Source: Carposina sasakii
Taxonomy: Eukaryota; Arthropoda; Insecta; Lepidoptera; Carposinidae
Direction of reading: 5' to 3'
DNA: 64,000 nt
Assembly: GCA_014607495.2 (NCBI GenBank)
Contig: CP053152.1
Span: 15,607,899-15,671,898 of the forward strand
Part shown: in pieces, positions 57,201 through 62,419 of the stretch
How positions within the stretch are numbered: the first letter of the stretch is position 1
Layout of the letters: every line of letters starts with the position of its first letter
Made by a program: the position numbers and the translations under genes
The notes under the pieces: model-generated
Database searches by the model: none
What the model saw: only the letters and a program-made list of their open reading frames with translations
What the model was told of the DNA's origin: nothing

Positions 57201-57927
57201 AATATTTATTTTATTACATTTGAAACTTTTTTCGTAACTTCAGTGTATTTCATTGAGAGGCTAAGAATGATAAAGTGTATTTAATAAAGTTGCCTGCTTG
57301 AATAGGTAAACCAAGAAAGCATGTCATCACTGGCTTACTATTAATTACTTACCATTAGTACTCTGGGGAGCTGGTCTAGGCACGGGTGAATTTCTGAGAT
57401 CAAATGCCGAGTTTAGAAATTCGTTTATATTTGTAGTGATGCCCTTCAATGAACAAAATGGCCCAGACCTAGGCCCATGTCGGTGGTAAGCTGTACTATT
57501 TACATGAGAAACACACAGGCTGACCAATTCACCTTTTTCTGAAATATATAAATGAAAAAAAAAAATTATCAAATTGTATTGGTACTTATTCCAAAATATG
57601 CTCTAATATAAGGCTACATTTAATCTATAATGCTCTTCGTTGAGCAGGTTTCTCTTACTTACCGACACAACCCCATGTGGAGACATTTTGACGCTGCAGG
57701 AAACATTGTAGGTCGCGGACTTTGAGATGCGAGATGGCTTGTCTGTTTAGAGGCCTGGAAGACAGCGTCCTACAGGGACTACACATAAAGCCACCTCCAC
57801 GCCTAAGGCACCCACTGCAGTAGTACCTTTCGCATTCAGAACAAGACCTTTTCCTTTTGAAAACGCTGAATTGCACCGCGCAACTCTCACAAGGCATTTT
57901 GCTGCATCCGCGTCTTGGCACTATCAT
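41513..57927 (-). CDS. RNF34: RNF34/rififylin-type E3 ubiquitin-protein ligase
   Basis: Seven coding exons (minus strand order): 57927-57663, 57538-57353, 57004-56921, 56728-56540, 55574-55320, 42265-42083, 41688-41513; 445 aa, every junction phase 1 and GT-AG. The N-terminus has a FYVE-like zinc finger ([20 protein letters not shown] through CSPC, about residues 13-55), then a SAP-like motif ([15 protein letters not shown]). An acidic/Pro-rich middle follows, a second SAP-like motif ([16 protein letters not shown]), and a C-terminal C3HC4 RING ([22 protein letters not shown], about 397-435). This matches RNF34/rififylin, endosome-associated ligases linked to caspase, p53 and receptor turnover in mammals; targets in insects are not known from sequence. 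The start at 57927 is the first ATG of the open exon. The 13-kb intron before the last two exons houses nested transposons, all intronic. Confidence 0.9.
42585..43643 (-). pseudogene. mariner D,D34D transposase with one in-frame stop
   Basis: The frame is open from codon 43643 to 42585 except for a TAA at 42929-42927. Visible parts are the helix-turn-helix ([20 protein letters not shown]), the WVPRMLTP linker, the first catalytic Asp in [12 protein letters not shown], the second in [12 protein letters not shown] and the third in [15 protein letters not shown], exactly 34 residues after the second. No ATG begins the frame upstream of 43562, and a TAA precedes it at 43646. The stop lies just before the second catalytic Asp, so this copy should be inactive. 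Confidence 0.9.
43704..43931 (+). repeat. 5' LTR of the BEL/Pao element
   Basis: It starts TGTACGATTACATCGCACAT and ends GTGCTCCTACA. By eye it is identical over all 228 bp to the 3' LTR, pointing to a recent insertion. Confidence 0.95.
43936..43950 (+). other. Candidate primer-binding site
   Basis: TGGTCCTTCGAGCAT lies 4 bp after the 5' LTR and starts with TGG, the complement of a tRNA CCA end. TGGTCCTTCGAGC is a form recalled from other BEL elements; the priming tRNA was not determined. Confidence 0.6.
44302..45714 (+). CDS. gag: Gag-like protein of the BEL/Pao element
   Basis: 470 aa from ATG 44302 ([11 protein letters not shown]...), ending with TAA at 45712. It has the coiled, charged N-terminal region and the [20 protein letters not shown] motif (retrotransposon Gag of BEL/Pao, DUF1759-like) at about residues 255-275. 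The Cys-rich zinc-knuckle region that normally belongs to Gag lies after the stop, in the next frame-continuous ORF. That makes the TAA either a recent nonsense change or a programmed readthrough/termination point. No joined product is given. Confidence 0.9.
   Translation: METSLDFTYLLQNQQQIVDGINQLWSNFKKDGQSCKTPDYIKRKVETLDQYWAEFQRNHEHLIKSENQNYDYFTANQYEKSRSFYKEIKESMLKSPVFAMKPATPWLNPASSRPSSPAVPAGSGEDKTSFESSRLARQNNPQESAGSTMDSQPNKLNEMLRRQTTNFKALSRTLTNINLAEVKEKWQFDDILKNLEARWSTIDKLHWDIDSELNGEEDEYYEQTFTAYEKRYSDIKTEINSKLWSVAHREKSTPMLEIPVFHGNYQQWTSFKDLFTEAIHNNPCLSSAQKMQFLKSKIKGEPERLIQHLQISSENYVTCWDIINHRYNNRKLIFTTHMNTLMSLPAMQQGTSSHIKRLHDVTVECMNGIKNLGVNIETWDPILIHLLSSKLDPDTHNDYMASLTQPRELPILNEFLKFLESKFTALEASRRKQENVTQRYNNPSTSSPPNTNASRFKQYYSSNKATTNKH
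45715..51837 (+). CDS. pol: Pol polyprotein with C-terminal env-like domain (2040 aa)
   Basis: Continuous ORF starting ATG directly after the gag stop, same frame. In order: Cys-rich knuckles ([21 protein letters not shown], 8-75); aspartic protease, D134 in [11 protein letters not shown]; reverse transcriptase with [10 protein letters not shown] and YMDD at 531-534; RNase H with FCDAS (D711) and LPKLELCGA; integrase zinc finger (H..H..C..C near 1020-1060), then D1090 (GADYTG), D1156 (YSDNGRNF) and E1209 ([10 protein letters not shown]). From Met1420 onward an env-like domain follows in the same frame, with no stop between. All catalytic residues inspected are present. Such a fusion would need proteolysis or a spliced/subgenomic RNA to release env. 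Lengths and motif order are normal for BEL/Pao. Confidence 0.93.
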   Translation: MRNQIRCPVCSQDHGIYFCAQFREMNPVVQKKTVTRLNLCINCLYSHNGKPCMSNKRCRECNNYHNTILHDALSNQNNSVSSKPTGNSGAIHVAQQPIYNNKQTVSMNDVLLATAQVKVRASNGVQHSFRALIDQGSQVSLISERAAQLLKIQRRNHKGVITGIGTNDTTCKGKMNISCISLKGSYEFEVEALIMKSLTRNLPNTTLPKPSWTFLEKIELADPQYYLSNPIDILLGAEVYANIILSGVRKQDSSQLLAQETKLGWILCGRVQSLHCNVVLNNIEEIQQFWQIEDIHQDSIHSTEEEDCIKFYNSTTTRLRDGRYQVRLPLKPNTKTALGQSKHKAIAQFLHLEKKLSRHKTMAILYKAFMDEYLSLGHMKLARVNLKPECYYLPHHCVMREESTTTKLRVVFNGSEKTSSGTSLNDIMYKGPNLQKDILILLLKWRQHRIAFVADIEKMFRQLWVHPDDQNLQKIIWRDGLHKPLEEFQLTTVTYGTKAAPFLAMMTLKQLARDERLQYPEAAQVVEQCFYMDDLLHGSDSVTSAEKLQKDLIQLLQSGGFNLRKWKSNHPTLTNQDADKGECADKTYNFRQPESMKTLGLNWNSTDDVFTFKLKFEIAENTTVCSKRQLLSEIARLFDLLGWLTPISTQMKLLFQSVWKRNLQWDDKIPEDINKEWVKIKQNIAAINNLNIPRWLGTESSSDIELHGFCDASQKAYACVIYCKTNKQGQTLITLVAGKSRLVPHNKDISLPKLELCGALLLATLMEKVRESLSNHRVKVYGWVDSTAVLGWLQGQTQRWKVFVANRVQQITPVIPATCWRYVKSAENPADCASRGLTAKQLEEHALWWKGPAWLPTITFKEQESSKIIYTTNEEAKTKLILGEVYSATNTNNLVVELLDKCSSYAKVIHVLAWIRRFISRKQDRKTEPYLTLTEIKLANKIIIKRVQENEFQTEINELRKGNQVSSKSKILSLNPFLDEDGIMRVGGRLKHAHINPEMKHPIILSQNSRLTELIIMQAHKNTYHGGARITLSFVRQKYWLLSGIKTTKKFIRQCITCKKHNPDKNYQIMGDLPESRINPSRPFTHTGADYTGHVYVKSNKGRGIKTTKAYVAVFVCMVTKAVHLELVADLTTSSLLAAIRRMSARRGKPEHLYSDNGRNFLGASKLLQLEFEEIQNVINKDFLGEIAEMEITWHFNAPAWPSAGGLWEAAVKSFKYHLKRVIGEQRLTYEEFSTLLAQIEGCLNSRPLCPLTEDPEDLNYLTPSHFLASGPTLTLMETEKDQRTRWYITQKILQDLWKRWRSEYLMQLAARSKWRNPQRNLQVDDVVLIHDDNLPPGKWAMGRVTELHQGKDGYVRVVTLKTKSGYLKRPIIKIFTLLANANKHPQSSTQSCDVKLRHTNDVMSVTTDRKRQVSASGHMKFSLNSIVTTLFLLLSIVSTSQCDVNVTQIRKGQGLYFDKISDMMIIKNEWKIVAYYSLEPYWEGIKALEKYTQTLQDTCNTIRQQGLCDVILLQLRHGFAELEYYNQMLLSKHISNTQVRRRRGLINGVGYLANSLFGVLDENFAAKYRKDIALVRDNEKYIASLWKNQTSVIEAEFNLLKRAESTMQLQHKMINKHINTLDKSLNQIKDEVQGNRILISFNIGATVASNMLHNLRSIQNTLLDTITDIYHGRFDSHLLTPDQLIKELGIIASQLPKDVSLPIENLHTELSKIFKLLQVKARLAEDVLIFEIRLPLISRDGYEILKLISVPEKKGNQMISIIPISDYIAINMKKDVYTPLTENDIRSCLVLSETLFCHVRKPEYYIREDKSFCKMESAECTTITKNCKNKWEELNSINTYLYFCCNRCSVRTICEDQVTAHQLTDTGIIHAQYSCIIKTDSFTVLPHKLHTSEVNLKPEIYLPNIPPINDVINISIPTSPTLKESPEMQQELFQLGESIKKLKQADVISNSISYHDIHHYTMIYVVFGILGIIGVVISIRRLRCRWRVPQPVPAAPPAHADSSARAAAAARCLQSIEIPSVHPRAERITSPQVEMTQDY
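49972..51837 (+). CDS. env: Env-like fusion glycoprotein domain within the pol ORF
   Basis: It begins at an internal Met (pol residue 1420) with a hydrophobic signal-peptide-like start ([15 protein letters not shown]). A tetra-arginine site at residues 1541-1544 is followed by [15 protein letters not shown], a fusion-peptide-like stretch in the style of baculovirus F and errantivirus Env proteins. A helical region, several NxT/S sites and cysteines follow, then a membrane anchor ([17 protein letters not shown], about 1964-1981) and a short tail. The tail switches abruptly to GC-rich coding (51665-51770). It is described here only as an annotation; whether it is made or functional is unknown. 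Confidence 0.82.
   Translation: MKFSLNSIVTTLFLLLSIVSTSQCDVNVTQIRKGQGLYFDKISDMMIIKNEWKIVAYYSLEPYWEGIKALEKYTQTLQDTCNTIRQQGLCDVILLQLRHGFAELEYYNQMLLSKHISNTQVRRRRGLINGVGYLANSLFGVLDENFAAKYRKDIALVRDNEKYIASLWKNQTSVIEAEFNLLKRAESTMQLQHKMINKHINTLDKSLNQIKDEVQGNRILISFNIGATVASNMLHNLRSIQNTLLDTITDIYHGRFDSHLLTPDQLIKELGIIASQLPKDVSLPIENLHTELSKIFKLLQVKARLAEDVLIFEIRLPLISRDGYEILKLISVPEKKGNQMISIIPISDYIAINMKKDVYTPLTENDIRSCLVLSETLFCHVRKPEYYIREDKSFCKMESAECTTITKNCKNKWEELNSINTYLYFCCNRCSVRTICEDQVTAHQLTDTGIIHAQYSCIIKTDSFTVLPHKLHTSEVNLKPEIYLPNIPPINDVINISIPTSPTLKESPEMQQELFQLGESIKKLKQADVISNSISYHDIHHYTMIYVVFGILGIIGVVISIRRLRCRWRVPQPVPAAPPAHADSSARAAAAARCLQSIEIPSVHPRAERITSPQVEMTQDY
51952..52179 (+). repeat. 3' LTR of the BEL/Pao element
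   Basis: Same length and sequence as the 5' LTR. A short purine stretch GGGAATA precedes it as a candidate polypurine tract. Confidence 0.95.
53340..53515 (+). repeat. Lepidopteran retroelement/Helitron tail
   Basis: GACCGGTCCCGGCTTTGCAC, AAAAACTGCATCAAAATCCG and ATACATAGGGACAGACAAAC form a widespread lepidopteran tail. It ends in the hairpin ACAGCGGTAA...TTACCGCTGT. Confidence 0.55.
53516..53995. mobile_element. MITE-like inverted-repeat element, copy 1
   Basis: The outer ends TTTGACACGAAACTATAAGG and its inverted form TTTCGTGTCAAAAGATAA enclose AGAAACAACTTTCACTATGG and inverted words around GTTCCATACA. A second, shorter copy at 58905-59135 has the same parts, while this one carries extra DNA between its inner and outer right arms. 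Confidence 0.65.
54698..54936 (+). mobile_element. Short non-autonomous Helitron (239 bp)
   Basis: A|TCCCAACTAATATTATAAAT at the start and GCGGGCGTCCACTAG|T at the end. It inserted between A and T and shares both ends with the 17812-18786 copy. The interior has a T-run before GCAGTCCACGCGGACGGAGT. Confidence 0.8.
55006..55102. repeat. Pair of adjacent perfect hairpins
   Basis: AAAAGGTGTCTGTAG/CTACAGACACCTTTT and TTCTATATTGTCAATAC/GTATTGACAATATGGAA lie side by side in the RNF34 intron. No known element was matched. Confidence 0.75.
55320..57927 (-). CDS. RNF34: RNF34 first five coding exons (FYVE-like finger and linker)
   Basis: Exon 57927-57663 encodes the zinc finger and first SAP motif. 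Exons 57538-57353 and 57004-56921 encode [10 protein letters not shown]... and a polar linker. Exon 56728-56540 has a Pro-rich run ([17 protein letters not shown]) with [17 protein letters not shown]. Exon 55574-55320 is Pro/Ala-rich and GC-rich. The middle exons are poorly conserved, so their edges rest on splice signals and phase. Confidence 0.82.
56218..56399 (+). mobile_element. tRNA-like SINE/foldback copy with 12-bp target duplication
   Basis: The 182-bp element is flanked by ACATAAGCATAC at 56206-56217 and 56400-56411. It contains an inverted tail (ATTAATAAAGAAAATGG), a 5'-truncated tRNA-like part (GCTGGCACGGTTTGCAGTGG, GGTTCGATCCCCACTCGGG) and the direct tail CCATTTTCTTTATTAATAAT. Its first 45 bp match, inverted, the arm of the 17530-19062 foldback. 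The long variable target duplication suggests LINE-mediated retroposition. It lies between RNF34 exons 4 and 5 counted from the start... that is, in the intron 55575-56539. Confidence 0.78.
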
Positions 57928-58150
57928 AAATTACCATAATCTTTGCACGTTTTCTTACAATAACTATATGTGGTTGTTTATAGGAAGGTAGGGATGTAAG
58001 TTTGTGATTTGCAACGCATTTACATTATTTTAGTTAGCAATAAATAGGAAAATAAAAAACAACATAATCACACGCACAATGACTGCACTGCAACTGCTAC
58101 TGTCACTGTCAAACAAAAATCTGTCGAAATGTCAGGCTGAAAAATCAGCT
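57928..58150 (-). promoter_or_regulatory. RNF34 5' UTR and likely promoter region
   Basis: Sequence immediately upstream of the start codon on the minus strand. It is AT-rich with no clear TATA box; the TSS cannot be fixed. Confidence 0.35.
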
Positions 58151-58489
58151 GGTTGGTTTAGTCTATGGAAATGTTGTTCTATTCAGCTTAGTATTAGGTT
58201 TACCTTTTGTTAAAAAAATTAACTTAATGATAATCAATAGAGATAATTTCTATTAATTATGTTAATTTATTACTATGTTAGTTTGAAAAGCTAGCTAATA
58301 TTTTTTTATCTAGAATAATATGCGATTGTTTTAACTACTAACAAATTAGACAACGTAGTGTTAGCACAGATCGAAACATAATTTAGTTTTTTAATGCACG
58401 AATAAAGTGCCAATATTATTATTTTGTTCGGCCGAATGTGAATAAAAATGTGAAAAATTGTTAACTATTTTATCTATCATCATTATTCA

Positions 58490-58625
58490 TCATCTTTCTC
58501 CCTTAATCCTATTATTTTGGGGTCGGAGCTATATGGCTTCTTTCGAAACTCATATTGCCAAGGATTTGCCGTTGATGTTACGGCCGGCTGCCTGCCTGAC
58601 GCCAACCCTCCGCGGGTATTTAGGC
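58490..58625 (-). repeat. Truncated SINE, same family as 42333/52375
   Basis: TTTCGAAACTCATATTGCCA and CGGCCGGCTGCCTGCCTGAC in reverse orientation to the split SINE. It provides the uninterrupted reference for the mariner target. Confidence 0.7.
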
Positions 58626-58904
58626 GTGTTATAAATTATAATCTATACCTACATATGAAATAAATTCAGAACCTACGCCTTCCTACTTCTTAATCATTGG
58701 GCTATCACCGCAGACCTTTTAGGTACTCTACCTATATATTTTCTAAAAAGTTGATTTCCCTACCAAAGGGGCGATGCAAGTTGGGCTAGTATGAGCAAAA
58801 GATAATTAATTCAAGAGCCTGGATCAGAGATGAACATTGGCTTGCTTCACTTAACAGAGTCACTTATTTAAGGTCTTTTCAAAATTAGTGAATCTTACGA
58901 AACT

Positions 58905-59135
58905 AGGTAGGTAAAAACGGGTAAAAAGCTCTTTTCTCTATGGTAAAAAGAAACAACTTTCACTATGGGACCTACGCCGCAATAGTGAAAAAAAATCTGC
59001 TGTTCCATACAATCTCGAATAATTACCTACCTACTGCACTGAAATGTTTGGAACAGCTGATTTTTTTCACTATTTCGGAGTTGAAATTATTTCTTTTTAC
59101 CTACTTATAGTGTCGTGTCAAAAGATAATAACTAA
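58905..59135. mobile_element. MITE-like inverted-repeat element, copy 2
   Basis: AAAAAGAAACAACTTTCACT on the left and TTATTTCTTTTTACCTACTT with GTGTCGTGTCAAAAGATAAT on the right; inner arms AATCTGCTGTTCCATACA and TTTGGAACAGCTGATT pair. Related to 53516-53995. Confidence 0.7.
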
Positions 59136-59151
59136 TTTTTAAAAGACCTTA

Positions 59152-59423
59152 CACAGGGTGTAACAGAAAGGGTATGTTAAGCGAAAAGCTATGTAAATAG
59201 CCCACTATAGAGAACCTATTTCCAAAATTTGAGACTCCAAATCAAATGTTTTTTTTTCAAGATTGTATGAACATTCCTGAGTTGTTTAGGAATTCTAGTT
59301 AGTAATAAACTTGGCCATCTAGTCAGATAATATCTGGAAAAATAAACATGTGAATTCAAGTCGGTTTCAGTGTTATTTACATAGCTTTTCGCTTAACATA
59401 CCTCTTTTGTTACACGCTGTATA
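59152..59423. mobile_element. Foldback/MITE element, copy 2 of the GGGTGTAACA family
   Basis: It begins CAGGGTGTAACAGAAAGGGT and ends CTCTTTTGTTACACGCTGTA, with AGCGAAAAGCTATGTAAATA and its inverse. The centre shares GATTGTATGAACATTCCTGA with copy 1, but one arm is shorter. Confidence 0.8.
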
Positions 59424-59954
59424 TTTCGTCTAACCTATTAATCAATAATCTATACCTATTACCTGCCCATATAGATGCCCAAAAAGGGTTGGGGCGTACC
59501 AAACAGCTGTGCTCCCCTGATATGCACATAGGTAGGTGCAAATTTACTTAATAGGTACCTATCTACAATGATGATTATGCACTTCTTTATGTTTTAGTTT
59601 ATAACAGGGGAATACCCCGCTAGTCATTTCTAACTAAACTAACCTAAATTATTTAACCATGTAAGCAATATTCACAGGTTTGTAAAATGTAAAATGGACT
59701 GTAAGTAAATCAAGGTTTGCAGCTGGCCGGTATTGCACATTAATTTGCTCTGTAAGCATATAAGTATTATTAGAATAATAGTAGATAAATATCGTATGTC
59801 GATGGCGTGATGCAACATGCTGAGCTAGGATGGACTGCATTGGATTGTACCTATGTACCTACCTAGACATGGTGACGACTCAGCGCACTTAACCGGTATA
59901 TTACACGTATAATAAGCTTGTATCTGTATACTCAATAGAAGTGTATACTACTTA

Positions 59955-60295
59955 TATACAGGATGTAACAAAAGGGGCTGTGCAAATAGCCCACTATAGA
60001 GAACATATTATCAATATAGCGAGAAATATAGAGCCACCTTGAGGCTACCATATAGCACTCTACAATATTGGCGATTACTTGCCCTGCCTGATAAATTCCT
60101 CGACGAGAGTTTGAACATGGGTTTGAGTGAATAAATCTTGCTTTCCTGTACCTTCTCTTCCCACAAATTCTACACATGTTTATGAAAACAATAAATAACA
60201 TTGTACTTATGTACAGAATATTACCTAGAAAGTAAAGTCCTTAAGAAGTTATAAACTTGGCCATCTATCTAGATGATCCCATTGGTCTGGAAACA
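59955..60295. mobile_element. Partial foldback element, copy 3 of the same family
   Basis: The left end ACAGGATGTAACAAAAGGGG and AATAGCCCACTATAGAGAAC match copy 2. AAACTTGGCCATCTATCTAG near 60250 matches its middle. The DNA between is unrelated, so it is rearranged or carries an insertion; no right terminus was found. Confidence 0.55.
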
Positions 60296-60803
60296 AATAA
60301 AACTTTCTTGTTTAATTGGTCTTGTTTTCTCCTAGTTTGTAAGTACGCTGGAGGTTGTGTGAGAGGTTGCTCGCTGGGTTTCCATTTAGAAAGAACTTGA
60401 GCAGTAAATCGATTATCATACCCACTTGAGATAAAAACCTTCACGTTATTGTTATAGAAAAAAGTTACTTTGTCAGGGAATTTAAATTTTGTTAGAAAAT
60501 GTAATCAACAGGAAAAATGTATATACTCGTATATTGTATGGATAACGGTAAGGTACCTACTCAGGTAGATTGTTTAGGTAGTCATTTTAGCATACGCTAA
60601 AATAATGGGTAGTTAAGACCTACCTCTAACTATCTTATCATAGGTACCTATAATAGAATTTAATAATAATAAATTAATAATAAATTAATAATTAGTTATA
60701 ATTCTATTGTACCTATATACCCACACGTCTGTCGTCTACCTTACTTAGGTACATTTGGGTCAGATCTTTTCTATTTTCCACGCCCATTTAATCCTATTTT
60801 CAG

Positions 60804-61360
60804 AGGTCTCAGTATCGTTGGGATGGCTAGAGACTCTCATATGCTCAGTTGACATGACTGATTACAACGAATCGGTGGATAATATTACAAAAATAGACTT
60901 TCCTGTATGAGCAAAGCGATGCCACACTACTTAGTTACAAGTTTTATTACTTGAGGGGTATGATGCTAACCCACTCTTTTCAACAGAATACGTAAGCCAG
61001 TGAGATAGCACCGGCGGCGCTGGGCATCTTGCTTGGAGGACGCATGCCGACACGGTCGCTGGCTGCAGCGCTTCCGAGACAATGCAGCGATTAGACTCAG
61101 GCCATCATCGACAGACGCCTGCGCAGGATGTTCATTGTGATCATTTGGAGACGCTTTTCAAGACCTTTTAGATGAATCATCGTTAAATCAACATGTACTC
61201 GCGCTATTGACACCTAGATGAGATTTTGTGGAATGTTGTGGTTCTTGTACCTATAACGGAAATATTTATAATATGTGTCATATTTTTATCTTTTTAGAAT
61301 TCCAATGCACCTAAAGAGGAATTACCAGAAAGTAATAAAGACGAATCAACAAGAGAATGA
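60804..61360 (+). CDS. Possible last two exons of an unrecognised gene
   Basis: Exon 60804-60904 follows the strong acceptor CCTATTTTCAG. It reads VSVSLGWLETLICSVDMTDY then NESVDNITKIDFP before a donor CCT|GTATGA. Exon 61298-61360 follows ATCTTTTTAG and continues in phase with NSNAPKEELPESNKDESTRE and a TGA stop. Phase agreement, good splice signals and a polar acidic C-terminus are the only support. No upstream exon was found in the window and no family was recognised, so this may be chance. Confidence 0.28.
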
Positions 61361-61419
61361 ATGGATTTGTCAATTTTTCTACTTTTGTTTAGTTAGGAGT
61401 AGGAGCTTTGATCTTTGGA

Positions 61420-61672
61420 CGGCGGATTGGTGTAGTTGGTAGTGGCCCTGCCTGCGACGCCATAGGTCCTGGGTCAGAAACCCGGTAGGTGCAAACATTG
61501 ATACGATGAATATCGATGTTTGTTTCCGAGTCATGGATGTTTCTAAACTTATCTATGTATTTGTATACCGTTGCTTAGTATCCACGACACAAGACTTTAG
61601 GGATATTAGTGTGGGACTAGGTCAATGTGTTGTGAAGTGTCTGAATATTCATATATTTATTTATTTATATTT
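61420..61672 (+). repeat. tRNA-derived SINE
   Basis: The head GGATTGGTGTAGTTGGTAGT is A-box-like and GGGTCAGAAACCCGGTAG a decayed B box. The body has GATGAATATCGATGTTTGTT, shared with 12051-12135, and it ends in a TATTTATTTATTTATATT tail. Confidence 0.7.
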
Positions 61673-61679
61673 ACATTAA

Positions 61680-61737
61680 ATTCGATTCCCACTCGGGTGC
61701 AGAATTTTTTCCATTTTCTTTATTAATAATTTTATAA
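61680..61737 (+). repeat. 5'-truncated tRNA-like SINE copy
   Basis: ATTCGATTCCCACTCGGGTG then CAGAATTTTTTCCATTTTCT and the ATTAATAATTTTATA tail. The flanks ATTTACATTAAA and ATTTACATAAAA look like an imperfect target duplication. Confidence 0.7.
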
Positions 61738-61907
61738 TTTACATAAAAGTTTGTCTTTACTGTTACATGTAGATTATGAACGTAACAGTCAAATATATCT
61801 AAAACGGCAAGCTAGATGTTCTCGTCGGTACGCTGTGGCGATAAGTTCTCACACAACACCTTAATATTACTTATCGTACTTACTTAACCTAAACCTAACC
61901 TAACCGC

Positions 61908-62415
61908 AATGGTTTTTAAAAAAATTGTGAAATGCAAAAAAAAAATACCATAAAAATACCTGGATTAGAATGCAGCAGATGTAATAAAGTGGTTCATGCT
62001 GATAGCGCGTGCACTAAGCCTTTCAATGAGAACCACCCTAAACACCCTTCGAAACTCACCTGGTATTGAGTGGAGCTGCGAAGACTGCCTGAAAAACAGT
62101 TCAAGAAGGTTCTCATACCTGATTCCAGACGATGATGAAGAAGAATCCAAATCTGATGCTATCGTCAACACCAACAACCTCGATACTAGGAAATTGGTCC
62201 AGGATATTAGCCGTGAATTAAAAAAAACCGTAAGAGAAGAAATAGGAAGTAATAAGTAATAATTAAGTATATATAATCTAGATGTGTAAAGGGATAACGA
62301 TGTGAACTGTGTAGCACTATCACACAAACCTCGTTGGTTTTACAAAGTGCTTTTGTAACTAAGTTTTTTGTTGTATAACCATTTAAAAGATAAATAAATT
62401 AAAAAAAAAAAATGT
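61908..62415 (+). pseudogene. Degenerate PHD-type retroelement ORF1 with 3' poly(A)
   Basis: One frame reads GLECSRCNKVVHADSACTK and, after a frame change near 62040, the next reads GIEWSCEDCLKNSSRRFSYL then LVQDISRELKKTVREEIGSN and a stop at 62257. Together these give the C..C...H..C...W.CE.C spacing of the PHD-like finger found in ORF1 of many insect LINEs. The insertion ends in AATAAATTAAAAAAAAAAAA. It is frameshifted and lacks ORF2. Confidence 0.5.
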
Positions 62416-62419
62416 TTTG

